The notes: generated by a model from the letters alone, not told the origin. Counted from the stretch's first letter, positions 44,193 through 54,721 are shown. The stretch: 64,000 bases of DNA from Rhizobacter sp964253025 (GCF_964253025.1 NZ_CAXUQC020000001.1:4898001-4962000), one strand, 5' to 3'. Numbers and translations are program-made.

Positions 44193-44292
44193 CGTGTCTC
44201 CTCGCAGCCGTCCGCGCTCTGGGCGGCGCGTTGCGGCAGGGGCACGGCGCGTCGCGCCGGTGCCCGGTTTCGTCAGATGGCGACGCGACCTG

Positions 44293-45495
<1,203 letters not shown>

Positions 45496-45890
45496 GGGAA
45501 CTCCAGGATGAATGAATCGGGACGGGGCGCGGGGCGAGCGGTCGTTGCGCCGGCTGGCCGGGCAGGGCCTTGCCGTGCCTTCTGGGCAGGGGAAGGAGAG
45601 GGAATCGGTGAACGGGAGTTTAATTCCGGGTGAATCGCCAAATCCGTCACCGAGGCGTCACCGCGGCGACGCCCGGGCTGGACAAGTTGGCGCTGACGTC
45701 GCACATTCGCCGGCTTTCCGTTTCGCGTTGCGGAACCCGTTCCGCAAAATTCCCGACTTCACGTGAGCCTCCCCTGTCAGTTGTATCAGGTGCGACCGAA
45801 GCAACCCGGACTTAACCTCAAGTCCAGGGGAGCGCCCGCCGAAAACGCCTTCACCACTGCGTATTCAACAAGGGCTCGGCGGTTCACGGT
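45496..45890. other. 395 bp non-coding divergent region between pcaF and HD-GYP genes
   Basis: The longest gene-free gap in the window and locally less GC-rich. It contains the inverted repeat at 45728-45747 and a hairpin GGACTT-AACCTC-AAGTCC at 45808-45825. No convincing ORF, tRNA or small-RNA terminator was seen. It must hold promoters for both divergent genes. Confidence 0.7.
45728..45747. promoter_or_regulatory. Perfect palindromic operator, possibly IclR-type
   Basis: TTGCGGAA-CCCG-TTCCGCAA, 8-bp arms with a 4-bp centre. GCGGAAC/GTTCCGC half-sites recall operators of IclR-family regulators of aromatic catabolism. It lies about 232 bp upstream of pcaF and 143 bp upstream of the HD-GYP gene. 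No regulator gene is adjacent. Confidence 0.5.
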
Positions 45891-47213
45891 ATGAAAGACG
45901 TCTTGCCAACATCGCTCATCGATGTGCAGCAGTTGCGCATCGGGATGTTCGTCCATCTGGACATGGGGTGGATGTCACACCCCTTTCCACTGAGCAGCTT
46001 CAAGATCACCTCGGCCGATCAGATCGTCACGATCCGCGGCCTGGGAAAGCCGCGCGTGCGCTGGAGCCCGGACAAGAGCGACCCGGACGCGTTCGACGCG
46101 GCCCACGCGCCTTCGGCGGGGTTGGCGGCGGGCGTGCCGGCCGCGGCGGTGCCGCCCGCGGGTACCGAATCGCCTCAGGCCGCGCTGCTGCGCCAGCGCC
46201 GGGATGCGGTGGCGGCCTCGCGCGCTCGCCTCCACCTGTGCGAGCGCCAGTTTGCCGAGGCGGCACGTGCCTGCCGGCAGGCCACCGAACTCGTGGCCGC
46301 GCAGCCGGACGTCGCCCGCCAGCAGACCGAGGCGCTGTCGCAGGCGCTCGTCGACAAGCTCATCGGCGACCAGGACATGTGCATCCGGTTGCTCACCGAT
46401 GCGGCCGGCGACAAGGCGTCCCTGCACGCCATGAACGTGACGGTCATCTCCCTGCTGATGGGCCGCACCTTCGGCCTCTCGCCGGCCGACATGCTCGACC
46501 TGGGCACCGGGGCGCTGCTGCACGACATCGGCAAGCTCGACCTGCCGGAGCGGGTGCGCCATCGCGAGGAGCACTTCACCACCGCCGAGACCACGTTCTA
46601 TCAGGAGCACGTGGCGCACGGCGTGACGCAGGCCAAGCGGATGGGGCTCAAGGCAGGCGCCACACTGGTGGTCGCGCAGCACCACGAGCATGCCGATGGG
46701 TCCGGCTTTCCCCTCAAGCTCAACAGCGACCGCATGACGACCGCCGCCCGCATCGTCTCGCTGGTGAACCGCTACGACAACCTGTGCAATCCGCACGTGC
46801 CGGCCCGGGCGCTCACGCCGCACGAGTCCCTGTCCCTGCTGTTCGCGCAGGGAAAGAACCGCTACGACACCGCCATCCTGGGGGCCTTCATCCGCATGAT
46901 GGGGGTCTACCCGCCCGGCTCCGCGGTGCAGCTGACGGACGACCGCTACGCCCTCGTGGTGTCGGTGAACTCCACCCGGCCCCTCAAGCCGACGGTGCTG
47001 GTGCACGACCCGAAGGTGCCGAGCGACGAAGCGGTGCCGCTCAACCTCGAGAGCGACGGCCGGCTCGGCATCCGCCGCAGCGTCAAGGTGCAGCAGCTGC
47101 CGGCCGAGGCGCTTGCCTACCTGTCGCCGCGGCCACGCATCGCCTACTTCTTCGAGCCGAACATCGAGCCTGAGCGCGCCGATGGCTCCGCGGCGCGGAG
47201 TCCGAACCCATGA
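45891..47213 (+). CDS. HD-GYP c-di-GMP phosphodiesterase with DUF3391 domain
   Basis: 440 residues. N-terminal DUF3391 (IDVQQLRIGMFVHLDMGWMS, HPFPLSSFKI), a helical linker, then HD-GYP: metal-binding HD pair in LLHDIGKLDLPE (His211/Asp212) and HHEHADGSGFP, where the usual GYGYP-like triad reads GFP at 272-274. Hydrolyses c-di-GMP if active. The Tyr-to-Phe change is conservative, so activity is likely. Overlaps the next gene by 4 bp (ATGA). Confidence 0.9.
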   Translation: MKDVLPTSLIDVQQLRIGMFVHLDMGWMSHPFPLSSFKITSADQIVTIRGLGKPRVRWSPDKSDPDAFDAAHAPSAGLAAGVPAAAVPPAGTESPQAALLRQRRDAVAASRARLHLCERQFAEAARACRQATELVAAQPDVARQQTEALSQALVDKLIGDQDMCIRLLTDAAGDKASLHAMNVTVISLLMGRTFGLSPADMLDLGTGALLHDIGKLDLPERVRHREEHFTTAETTFYQEHVAHGVTQAKRMGLKAGATLVVAQHHEHADGSGFPLKLNSDRMTTAARIVSLVNRYDNLCNPHVPARALTPHESLSLLFAQGKNRYDTAILGAFIRMMGVYPPGSAVQLTDDRYALVVSVNSTRPLKPTVLVHDPKVPSDEAVPLNLESDGRLGIRRSVKVQQLPAEALAYLSPRPRIAYFFEPNIEPERADGSAARSPNP

Positions 47214-49291
47214 ATCCTCAGGCGTTGCGCGTCGCCTGGACGGCGCTGATCGAGGGCCTGCTGGACGCCGTCTGGCTGGTCGATGCCGAGAGCCTGCGCA
47301 TCGTGGCGGCCAACGCTGCGGCCGGCGTGCTGCTGGGCGTCGACGCCTCCACCCTCGTCTCGCGCGCGGCCGCCGAGCTGAGCGCGACACCCGAAGACCT
47401 CGCCTTCTGGAGCGGCGTGGCCGACGGCTGGTCCGGCGGACTGGTGTCCGAGTCCCTCGTGCGCCGCTTCAATGGCAGCGTGGTGCCCGTCACCCGGCGG
47501 GTGAACCGGGTGGAGCTCGACGGTGCGGCGGTGTTCGTGGTCGTCTTCCAGGACCGCAGCGCGCACCAGGCCACCCAGGACGAACTCGAGCACCGGCTGG
47601 CCGAGCTTCGGGCCACCCTCGAATCCACCGCCGACGGCATCCTCGTCACCGACCTGGCTGGCGTGATCCGCGGCTTCAACCGCCGCTTCGCGGCCCTGTG
47701 GAGCCTGCCCGACGACCTGCTCACCCAGCGCGACGATGCCGCCGTGCAATCGTGGATGCGCCGCAGCGTCGTCGACGTGGCCGACTATGACCGGCGCCTG
47801 GCCGCCATCCAGGACGCCACGCTGCTGCAGACCAGCGACGTCTTCGCGCTGCATTCCGGCAAGGTGATCGAGCGGGTCACCTTGCCGCAGTGCAGCCGCG
47901 GCCAGCCCATCGGCCGGGTGTTCTCCTTCCGGGACATCACCGAGAAGCTCGCGGCCAGCCAGCGCATCGAGGAGCTCAGCCAGACCGACCCGCTCACCGG
48001 CCTGCCCAACCGCAGCCTGCTGGCCGATCGCGTCGAGTTCGCCCTGGCCATGTCACAGCGCAACGGGCATTCCTTTGCGCTGATGGTGGTGAACCTCGAC
48101 CGCTTCAAGCACATCAACGACACCTTCGGCCTCGGCTTCGGTGACCGCGTGCTGCTCGAAGTGACGGAGCGCATCAAGGGCTGTCTGCGCAGCCTCGACA
48201 CGGTCGCCCGGCTGGGCAGCGACGAGTTCGTGCTGCTGGTGCACAAGGCCGATGCGGCGGGCGCCGAGGCCACCGCCCGCCGGGTCATCGACGCCATGTC
48301 GCGGCCCTTCCTGCTCGACGGCGTGGAGTTCACCGTCACCTGCAGCATCGGCGTGGCCTTGTCCCCGGTGGATGGCACCAACCTCGATGAACTGATCCGT
48401 CGCGCGGATGCCGCCATGCAGCGGGTCAAGGCGCTCGGCCGCGCGAGCTTCCGCTTCCACCAGCCCCAGGACCACGCCCAGCCGCGCTCGCAGATGCAGC
48501 TCGACCACGCCATGCGACGGGCGCTGGTGAGCGGGCATTTCCACCTCCACTACCAGCCGCAGGTGAACATCGGCAGTGGCCAGGTGATCGGCGCCGAGGC
48601 GCTCATCCGTTGGCGTGACCCGGTGCTCGGCTCGGTGCCGCCCGCCGAGTTCATCCCGATGGCCGAGGAGAGCGGCTTCATCATCGCCATCGGCGACTGG
48701 GTGCTGACGCAGGCGGTCAGCCAGGCGGCCGAGTGGTACGCCCGCGGACGAGCGTTGCCGGTGTCGATCAACGTGTCGGCGCTGCAGTTCCAGCAGGCCC
48801 ACTTCATCGAGCGCGTGTCCAGCACCCTGCGCGCGGCCGGGCTGCCGCCGCACCTGCTCGAACTCGAGCTCACCGAATCCATCCTGCTGCGCGATGCCGA
48901 GGATGCACTGCACCGGCTCAAGGCGCTCGAGCAGCTCGGGGTGATGATGTCGATCGACGACTTCGGCACGGGCTACTCGAGCCTGTCGTACCTGAAGCGG
49001 TTCCCCATCGGCCGCCTGAAGATCGACCGCAGCTTCGTCAGCCACCTGCCGGACGATGGCAGCGACGTGGCGATCGTCAATGCCATCGTGCAGCTGGCCC
49101 GCGCGATGCAGCTGCGCGTCATTGCCGAGGGGGTGGAAACTGAACCGCAGCGGCAGTTCCTCCTCAAGGCCGGTTGTGACGAGTTCCAGGGCTTCCTGTA
49201 CGCCCCGGCCCTGGAAGTGCCTGCCTTCGAACATCGCCTCGGCTGGACCGCGCCCGCGGCCAAGCCGGCCGTGAGGCTCGTCAGCGGCTGA
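47210..49291 (+). CDS. PAS-GGDEF-EAL c-di-GMP signalling protein
   Basis: 693 residues, no membrane helix. Two PAS-like domains (GLLDAVWLVDAESLRIVAAN and ESTADGILVTDLAGVIRGFN), then GGDEF with the active loop changed to GSDEF (residues 336-340), then EAL with Glu463-Ala-Leu (AEALIRWRD) and intact catalytic positions (INVSALQFQ, LELTESILL, DDFGTGYSSLSYLKRFP, AEGVETEPQ). Predicted phosphodiesterase; cyclase activity is doubtful. Coupled to the HD-GYP protein. Confidence 0.92.
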   Translation: MNPQALRVAWTALIEGLLDAVWLVDAESLRIVAANAAAGVLLGVDASTLVSRAAAELSATPEDLAFWSGVADGWSGGLVSESLVRRFNGSVVPVTRRVNRVELDGAAVFVVVFQDRSAHQATQDELEHRLAELRATLESTADGILVTDLAGVIRGFNRRFAALWSLPDDLLTQRDDAAVQSWMRRSVVDVADYDRRLAAIQDATLLQTSDVFALHSGKVIERVTLPQCSRGQPIGRVFSFRDITEKLAASQRIEELSQTDPLTGLPNRSLLADRVEFALAMSQRNGHSFALMVVNLDRFKHINDTFGLGFGDRVLLEVTERIKGCLRSLDTVARLGSDEFVLLVHKADAAGAEATARRVIDAMSRPFLLDGVEFTVTCSIGVALSPVDGTNLDELIRRADAAMQRVKALGRASFRFHQPQDHAQPRSQMQLDHAMRRALVSGHFHLHYQPQVNIGSGQVIGAEALIRWRDPVLGSVPPAEFIPMAEESGFIIAIGDWVLTQAVSQAAEWYARGRALPVSINVSALQFQQAHFIERVSSTLRAAGLPPHLLELELTESILLRDAEDALHRLKALEQLGVMMSIDDFGTGYSSLSYLKRFPIGRLKIDRSFVSHLPDDGSDVAIVNAIVQLARAMQLRVIAEGVETEPQRQFLLKAGCDEFQGFLYAPALEVPAFEHRLGWTAPAAKPAVRLVSG

Positions 49292-49373
49292 TCGGCGGCG
49301 GCGCCCGACGGCGGCCAGGGCCTTCGCGAGACAGCGCACAATCCGGGCGTCACCCACTCCCGGAGTTGAGCCC

Positions 49374-49697
49374 ATGCTGTACAAATTCAAATCGAAGTCC
49401 GGCAGCGACGTCATCATGATGGGACCCAATGGCGACGAGGTGCTGCGCCTCATTGGCAAGCAGCCCGCCCCCAAGGGCATCATCGAGCCCGGCGACATGC
49501 CCGCGGCCATGGCCGCCATCGAGCAGGCGGTGCTGGCCGAGGAAGCCGCACGGGAGCAGGCCGAGGCCGAGGCGCGGGCCGAGGGCCACACCGTGCCTGC
49601 GCGCGAAGGGGTGACCCTGCGGCAGCGGGCCTGGCCGCTGGTCGACCTGATGAAGCGCGCCCACCCGGCCGACCACGACATCGTCTGGGGCGCCTGA
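49374..49697 (+). CDS. DUF1840 family protein
   Basis: 107 residues. Conserved start MLYKFKSKSGSDVIMMGPNG and end TLRQRAWPLVDLMKRAHPA, with an Ala/Glu helix between. Small cytosolic betaproteobacterial family, function unknown. Followed after 39 bp by the PEBP gene on the same strand. Confidence 0.88.
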   Translation: MLYKFKSKSGSDVIMMGPNGDEVLRLIGKQPAPKGIIEPGDMPAAMAAIEQAVLAEEAAREQAEAEARAEGHTVPAREGVTLRQRAWPLVDLMKRAHPADHDIVWGA

Positions 49698-49736
49698 CCT
49701 CGCCCCTTGCACCGAACCGACCACAGGAATCGACCC

Positions 49737-50363
49737 ATGCAACTTCGCAGCGACGACTTCACGGACGGGCAGCCCCTGCCCACCCGCCTGGCCGCCGGCA
49801 AGCCCGATGGCCAAGGCCAGGGCACCTTCTCCGACGACCTGAACCCCCACCTGGCCTGGACGGACGTGCCGGCCGGCACCCGGTCGTTCGTGCTCATCTG
49901 CCACGACCCGGATGTGCCGAGCCGCGGCGATGACGTCAACCAGACCGACCGTGAGGTGCCCGCCGACCTGCCGCGGGTCGACTTCTTCCACTGGGTGCTG
50001 GTCGACCTGCCGGCCACGCGCACGAGCATCGCCCAGGGCGAGTTCAGCCAGAGTTTCGTTCCGGGCGGCAAGCCGGGCCCGGCCGCGCCCCAGGGCGCCC
50101 GTCAGGGCCTGAACGACTTCACCGGCTGGTTCGCCGCCGACGCCGCCATGGCGGGCTCCTACTTCGGCTACGACGGCCCCTTTCCCCCGTTCAATGATTC
50201 GATCGTCCACCACTACGTGTTCACGCTGCACGCGCTGTCCGTCGAGCGGGTGGCCGTCGAGGGGGCCTTCACCGGGGCCCAGGTGCGCGAGGCCATCGCG
50301 CCATACGTGCTCGGCCGGGCCGAGCTCACCGGCACGTACACCTTGAACCGCCGCCTGCTGTGA
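49737..50363 (+). CDS. YbhB/YbcL-type PEBP-family protein
   Basis: 208 residues from the ATG at 49737 after a CAGGAA site. Phosphatidylethanolamine-binding-protein fold: FSDDLNPHLAWTDVPAGTRS, the anion pocket ICHDPDVPS (DPDxP) and FFHWVLVDLPA (HW), and YFGYDGPFPPFND. Cytoplasmic; bacterial members lack a defined role. The stop overlaps the GTG start of the phosphatase by 4 bp. Confidence 0.9.
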   Translation: MQLRSDDFTDGQPLPTRLAAGKPDGQGQGTFSDDLNPHLAWTDVPAGTRSFVLICHDPDVPSRGDDVNQTDREVPADLPRVDFFHWVLVDLPATRTSIAQGEFSQSFVPGGKPGPAAPQGARQGLNDFTGWFAADAAMAGSYFGYDGPFPPFNDSIVHHYVFTLHALSVERVAVEGAFTGAQVREAIAPYVLGRAELTGTYTLNRRLL

Positions 50364-51025
50364 ACCGGACCACCCGCATCCTCGCGATCCGCCATGGCGA
50401 GACGGCCTGGAACGTCGACACCCGCATCCAGGGCCAGCTCGACATCCCGCTGAACGACACCGGCCGCTGGCAGGCCGGGCGCCTCGCGGCGGCAGTCCGG
50501 GAGGAAGGCCTCGATGCCGTCTACAGCAGCGACCTGCTGCGCGCCCACGAGACCGCCCAGGCCGTGAGCTGCGGGGCCGGGCTGGAGCTGGTCGTCGACC
50601 CGGGCTTGCGCGAGCGGGCCTTCGGCGTGTTCCAGGGCCTCACCTTTGCGGAGATCGAGGCGCGCTGGCCCGAGCAGGCGCTGCGCTGGCGCAAGCGCGA
50701 CCCGGCGTTCGGCCCCGAGGGCGGCGAGGCGCTGCGCGACTTCTACGAGCGCTGCGTGGGCGCGGTGGCGCGCATTGCTTCGGCGCACCCCGGGCAATCG
50801 ATCGCGGTCGTGGCGCACGGGGGTGTGATGGACTGCCTGTACCGGGCCGCCACCCGCATCGACCTGCAGGCGCCGCGCTCATGGCAGGTCGGCAATGCCA
50901 GCCTGAACCGGCTGCTCTACAGTCCGGAAGGGTTCTCGCTCGTGGGCTGGAGCGACACCCAGCACCTGGATGGCGGCACGCGCGACGAAACCAGCGACGG
51001 CGACCGCGTCGGCCACGCCGCCTGA
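50360..51025 (+). CDS. Histidine phosphatase superfamily protein (phosphoglycerate-mutase-like)
   Basis: 221 residues from a GTG start. Catalytic RHGETAWN at the N-terminus (phospho-His), second His in VVAHGGVMDCLYRA, and conserved LRERAFGVFQG and SSDLLRAHETAQ. Probably a broad-specificity phosphatase (GpmB/CobC-like) rather than a glycolytic mutase. Between PEBP (4-bp overlap) and sterol desaturase (9 bp gap) genes, so an operon of DUF1840 to sterol desaturase is likely. Confidence 0.9.
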   Translation: MNRTTRILAIRHGETAWNVDTRIQGQLDIPLNDTGRWQAGRLAAAVREEGLDAVYSSDLLRAHETAQAVSCGAGLELVVDPGLRERAFGVFQGLTFAEIEARWPEQALRWRKRDPAFGPEGGEALRDFYERCVGAVARIASAHPGQSIAVVAHGGVMDCLYRAATRIDLQAPRSWQVGNASLNRLLYSPEGFSLVGWSDTQHLDGGTRDETSDGDRVGHAA

Positions 51026-51034
51026 GGGGACCCC

Positions 51035-52144
51035 ATGGCACTCACCGGCCCGCAAGTCATCGTCCTCGCGACGCCGGTGTTCCTGCTGCTCATCGCGATC
51101 GAGTGGTATGTCGGCTGGCGGCGCGGCCGCAACACCTATCGGCTGAACGACACGCTCAACAGCATCGGGCTGGGGGTGCTGAGCCAGGTCGCGGGTGTGC
51201 TGACCGCCGTGATCACGCTCGGAATCTACACGGTGGTGCACGAACGCCTGGCACCATGGCCGCTTCCCTCAGGCGCCGCCTGGGTGTGGATCGCCGGCCT
51301 GCTGCTCTACGATTTCCTCTATTACTGGCACCACCGCTTCGGTCACACCGTCGCGCTGTTCTGGGCGGCCCACGTGGTGCACCACCAGAGCGAGGACTAC
51401 AACCTCGGCACCGCGCTGCGCCAGACGAGCAGCACCTGGGTCGGTGGCTGGGTGTTCTACCTGCCCATGGCGGTGCTGGGTTTCCCGCCGCTCGTGTTCG
51501 CGACCGTCGCCCTCATCGACCTGCTGTACCAGTACTGGGTGCACACGCAGCAGATCGGCCGGCTCGGCGCCTTCGACCGCTGGTTCTGCGCGCCCAGCAA
51601 CCACCGTGTCCACCACGCCGTCAACGACCGCTACCTCGACCGCAACTACGGCGGCATCCTCATGGTGTGGGACCGCCTGTTCGGCAGCTTCGAGCCGGAG
51701 GACCCGGCCGAACCCTGTGTGTACGGAACGCGAGGGCCGCTGCGCAGCTGGAACCCCTTGTGGGCCAACCTGCAGGTGTACGCGGATCTGGCCCGCGACA
51801 GCTGGCACACCCGCCGCTGGATCGACAAGCTGCGCGTCTGGTTCAAGCCACCCGGCTGGCGGCCCGCCGACGTGGCGGCGCGCTTTCCCAAGGAACCGTT
51901 CGACATCGGCCGCACCCGGCGCTACGACCCGCCGATGTCACCCGTCCAGGCGTGGGCGGCGCTGTTGCTCTTTGCCGCCGTGCTGGCCGGCACGACGGGG
52001 CTGTTGTGGTTCGCGCACGTGCTGTCGATCCCCGCGCTGGCGGCAGGAGCGGTGTTGATCGCCGCCGGCTTGTGGGCCGTCGGCCGGGTCTGCGAGCGCC
52101 TTCCGCGGTCATCGCCGGCGAGCCACCACGCACCGGTGGCTTGA
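51035..52144 (+). CDS. Sterol desaturase / fatty acid hydroxylase family membrane protein
   Basis: 369 residues, about six membrane helices. Diiron histidine clusters: YWHHRFGH, HVVHHQSEDYN and NHRVHHAVNDRYLDRNYGG, the three-box pattern of integral-membrane hydroxylases/desaturases. Bacteria rarely make sterols; substrates in this group include ether lipids, carotenoids and fatty acids. Strong GAGGGGA site before the ATG. Two extra helices at the C-terminus (ALLLFAAVLAGTTGLLWF). Confidence 0.9.
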   Translation: MALTGPQVIVLATPVFLLLIAIEWYVGWRRGRNTYRLNDTLNSIGLGVLSQVAGVLTAVITLGIYTVVHERLAPWPLPSGAAWVWIAGLLLYDFLYYWHHRFGHTVALFWAAHVVHHQSEDYNLGTALRQTSSTWVGGWVFYLPMAVLGFPPLVFATVALIDLLYQYWVHTQQIGRLGAFDRWFCAPSNHRVHHAVNDRYLDRNYGGILMVWDRLFGSFEPEDPAEPCVYGTRGPLRSWNPLWANLQVYADLARDSWHTRRWIDKLRVWFKPPGWRPADVAARFPKEPFDIGRTRRYDPPMSPVQAWAALLLFAAVLAGTTGLLWFAHVLSIPALAAGAVLIAAGLWAVGRVCERLPRSSPASHHAPVA

Positions 52145-52194
52145 CCTGGCGCAGGCCAGCACCCGGCGGTGCTGCAAGGGCAGGAGCGACCGCC

Positions 52195-52200
52195 TAGAAT
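52195..52200 (+). promoter_or_regulatory. Candidate -10 before DUF2946/TonB operon
   Basis: TAGAAT ends 8 bp before the GTG at 52209. Transcription would start at or next to that GTG, implying a leaderless message or use of the ATG at 52251. Confidence 0.4.
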
Positions 52201-52208
52201 CGCGCCCC

Positions 52209-52571
52209 GTGTCCCGCCTGCCTTCACCGTCTCCTGCCCACCGTATCCTGATGCTGGTGTGGGTGGCGCTCGCGTTGCTGTGGCAGCCGGCCGGTGCCAC
52301 CGCCCGGGCGGCCGGCATGGCGGCCGGGCAGGAGGTCTGCACGTCGGTGGGCATGCAGATGGTCGACGCCGACGGCCAGCCGATACAGGCCCAAAGCCAT
52401 CCCTGCACCGATTGCTGTGGCTCGCTGTGGCCCGCCGCGCTGCTGCCTGGCATGGCCACAGGCCTGCTGCGGGAACTGCGCCACGCCACGCCGGCCAGCC
52501 CGCCTCCCCCGCTGCGCCTGGCCGCCGAATGGCTGGGCCCCTTGTCGCGCGGCCCGCCCGCCGACGCCTGA
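52209..52571 (+). CDS. DUF2946-like exported protein
   Basis: 120 residues from a GTG; an internal ATG at 52251 would give 106. A hydrophobic N-terminal helix (ILMLVWVALALLWQPAGA), then a short exported domain with cysteine pattern EVCTSVGMQM...HPCTDCCGS resembling DUF2946. Such proteins are often encoded beside copper-linked TonB receptors, as here. Metal binding by the CxxCC motif is inference. Confidence 0.65.
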   Translation: MSRLPSPSPAHRILMLVWVALALLWQPAGATARAAGMAAGQEVCTSVGMQMVDADGQPIQAQSHPCTDCCGSLWPAALLPGMATGLLRELRHATPASPPPPLRLAAEWLGPLSRGPPADA

Positions 52572-52639
52572 TCCGACCCCTTCGAACCTCCTCGCCGGTG
52601 CCCGGCCGGGGAGGGCATCGTCTCGTTTCAGGAGTTTCC

Positions 52640-54721
52640 ATGTCCCGCTTCCACGGACCCGCCTGGGTCCTGCTGCCGCTTTGCGCGGCCGCAGCCCACG
52701 CCCAATCGCCCTCACCCCAAGCGCCGCGCGAGACCGAGCTCGCGCCCGTCGTCGTCACCTCCCGCAAGAATCCCGACCAGTCGACCCTCACCCAACCTGA
52801 CCTGCCCACCGCCCGTGCCCGCATCGAGCAGACGCCCGGTGGCGTGGGCGTGGTGGATGCCGCCAGCTACCGCAGCGGACGCGTCGCCACCCTCACGGAT
52901 GCCCTGGGCGGCGCCACCGGGGTGTACGTGCAGCCCCGTTTCGGCGCCGAGGAGTCGCGCGTGTCCATCCGCGGATCCGGCCTGCAACGCACTTTCCACG
53001 GCCGGGGCCTGAAGCTGATGCAGGACGGCGTGCCGCTGAACCTGGCTGATGGCAGCTTCGACTTCCAGGCCGTCGAGCCCCTGTCGGCCCGCTATGTGGA
53101 AGTGTGGCGTGGTGCCAATGCCTTGCAGTACGGCGCGGCCAACCTGGGTGGCGCGGTGAACTTCGTCTCGCCCAACGGCTACAACGCCGATGACCTGCGC
53201 CTGCGCGTGGAAGGCGGCAGCTTCGGCTACGCCCGGGCGCAGCTGTCGACCGGCGGCGTGACGGACCGGCTCGACCACTACGTGGCCCTCACCGGCTTCC
53301 GCCAGGACGGCCATCGCGACCACGCGCGGCAGGAGACGGGCCGCCTGTCGGCCAACCTCGGCTTCACCTTCACGCCGCAGGCCGAGACCCGCTTCTACTT
53401 CGGCCACGTGGACAGCCGCTCCGACCTGCCGGGCAGCATCACGCGCGGCCAGCTCGAGCAGGATCCGAGGCAGGCGCAGGCCGGCAACGTGACGCTCGAC
53501 CAGGAGCGCAACATCCGCTGGACGCGGCTGTCCAACAAGACGGTGCTGCAGGACGGCACCCACCGTTTCGAGGGCTTCGCCTACGTCTCTGACAAGCGGC
53601 TCAACCACCCCATCTTCCAGGTGATCGACCAGCAGAGCCTGGATGCCGGCCTGGAGCTCCGCTACGTCAACTCGGCCGCCGTCGGCGGACGCGGCAATCG
53701 GCTCACCGTGGGCATCGCACCCAGCCGCGGCGTGACCGACGAAGACCGGCACACCAACGTGGGCGGGGCCGCGGCGGTGCGCACCAACCAGTCACGACAG
53801 ACCGCTTCCAACCTCGAGGTGTATGCCGAGAACCAGCACGAGATCGTGCCGCAGTGGGCGCTGGTGGCCGGCTTGCAGCACGTGCGCGCGTCACGGCGCC
53901 TCGAAGACCAGTACGTCGCCGGCACCACGGCCGATCCGGTCGATGAAGGGTTCTCTCGCCGCTACGAAGGCACCAACCCGAAGCTCGGCCTGCGGCACGA
54001 CCTGTCCCCCGATGCCCAGGTCTTCGCCAACCTCTCGCGCAGTTTCGAGCCGCCCACCTTCGGCGAGCTGGCGGGCGGTGTGCGGCCGGTCGCCAATGCC
54101 GCCCAGCGGGCCGACACCTTCGAGGTGGGCACGCGCGGGCGCGGGCGAGGTGTGAACTGGGACGTGGTGTTCTACGAGTCGCATGTGCAGGACGAACTCC
54201 TTCAGATCGCGCTCAACTCGGCTGGAGCCTCCACCACCGTCAATGCGCCGCGCACCCTGCACCGCGGCATCGAACTGGGCCTGTCCGGCGAGAGCCCGAG
54301 GCAGCCGACCGGGCGCGTCGAATGGCGCCTCAATGCCCTCTGGAACCACTTCCGCTTCCGCAACGACCCGACCTACGGCGACAACCGCCTGCCCGGCGTG
54401 CCGCGCTACTTCGCACGCGCGCAGGCAGCCTACCGGTTCAGCGCCGGCACGCTGCTGGCTGTCCACACGGAAGGTGCGACGGGCTATCCGATCGACTTCA
54501 GCAACAGCTTCGCGGCCAAGCGCTATGCGATCTGGGGCCTGCGTGCCTCGGGTGACGTGCGGCGCGGACTGTCGTGGTTCGTCGACGGGCGCAACCTGTC
54601 AGACCGCCGCTACGCCGCCACGACCGGCGTCGTGCGTGACGCAGGCGGACGAGACACCGCGCAGTTCCTGCCGGGCGATGGGCGCTCGCTGTTCGTCGGC
54701 CTGGACTGGGCGCTGCGCTGA
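52640..54721 (+). CDS. TonB-dependent outer-membrane receptor
   Basis: 693 residues from the ATG at 52640 after CAGGAG. Signal peptide (LLPLCAAAAHA), TonB-box-like ELAPVVVTSRK, plug domain with VSIRGSGLQRTFHGRG and PLSARYVEVWRGANALQYG, then a ~22-strand barrel ending in the aromatic-rich strand LFVGLDWALR. Size and plug resemble siderophore and OprC-like receptors. The adjacent DUF2946-type gene hints at copper or another metal complex; ligand unproven. Confidence 0.92.
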   Translation: MSRFHGPAWVLLPLCAAAAHAQSPSPQAPRETELAPVVVTSRKNPDQSTLTQPDLPTARARIEQTPGGVGVVDAASYRSGRVATLTDALGGATGVYVQPRFGAEESRVSIRGSGLQRTFHGRGLKLMQDGVPLNLADGSFDFQAVEPLSARYVEVWRGANALQYGAANLGGAVNFVSPNGYNADDLRLRVEGGSFGYARAQLSTGGVTDRLDHYVALTGFRQDGHRDHARQETGRLSANLGFTFTPQAETRFYFGHVDSRSDLPGSITRGQLEQDPRQAQAGNVTLDQERNIRWTRLSNKTVLQDGTHRFEGFAYVSDKRLNHPIFQVIDQQSLDAGLELRYVNSAAVGGRGNRLTVGIAPSRGVTDEDRHTNVGGAAAVRTNQSRQTASNLEVYAENQHEIVPQWALVAGLQHVRASRRLEDQYVAGTTADPVDEGFSRRYEGTNPKLGLRHDLSPDAQVFANLSRSFEPPTFGELAGGVRPVANAAQRADTFEVGTRGRGRGVNWDVVFYESHVQDELLQIALNSAGASTTVNAPRTLHRGIELGLSGESPRQPTGRVEWRLNALWNHFRFRNDPTYGDNRLPGVPRYFARAQAAYRFSAGTLLAVHTEGATGYPIDFSNSFAAKRYAIWGLRASGDVRRGLSWFVDGRNLSDRRYAATTGVVRDAGGRDTAQFLPGDGRSLFVGLDWALR

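Noticed and set aside
45814..45830. SoxR-like CCTCAAGT sequence
   Set aside because: Only one half-site; the second arm does not match, and a simple GGACTT/AAGTCC hairpin explains it.
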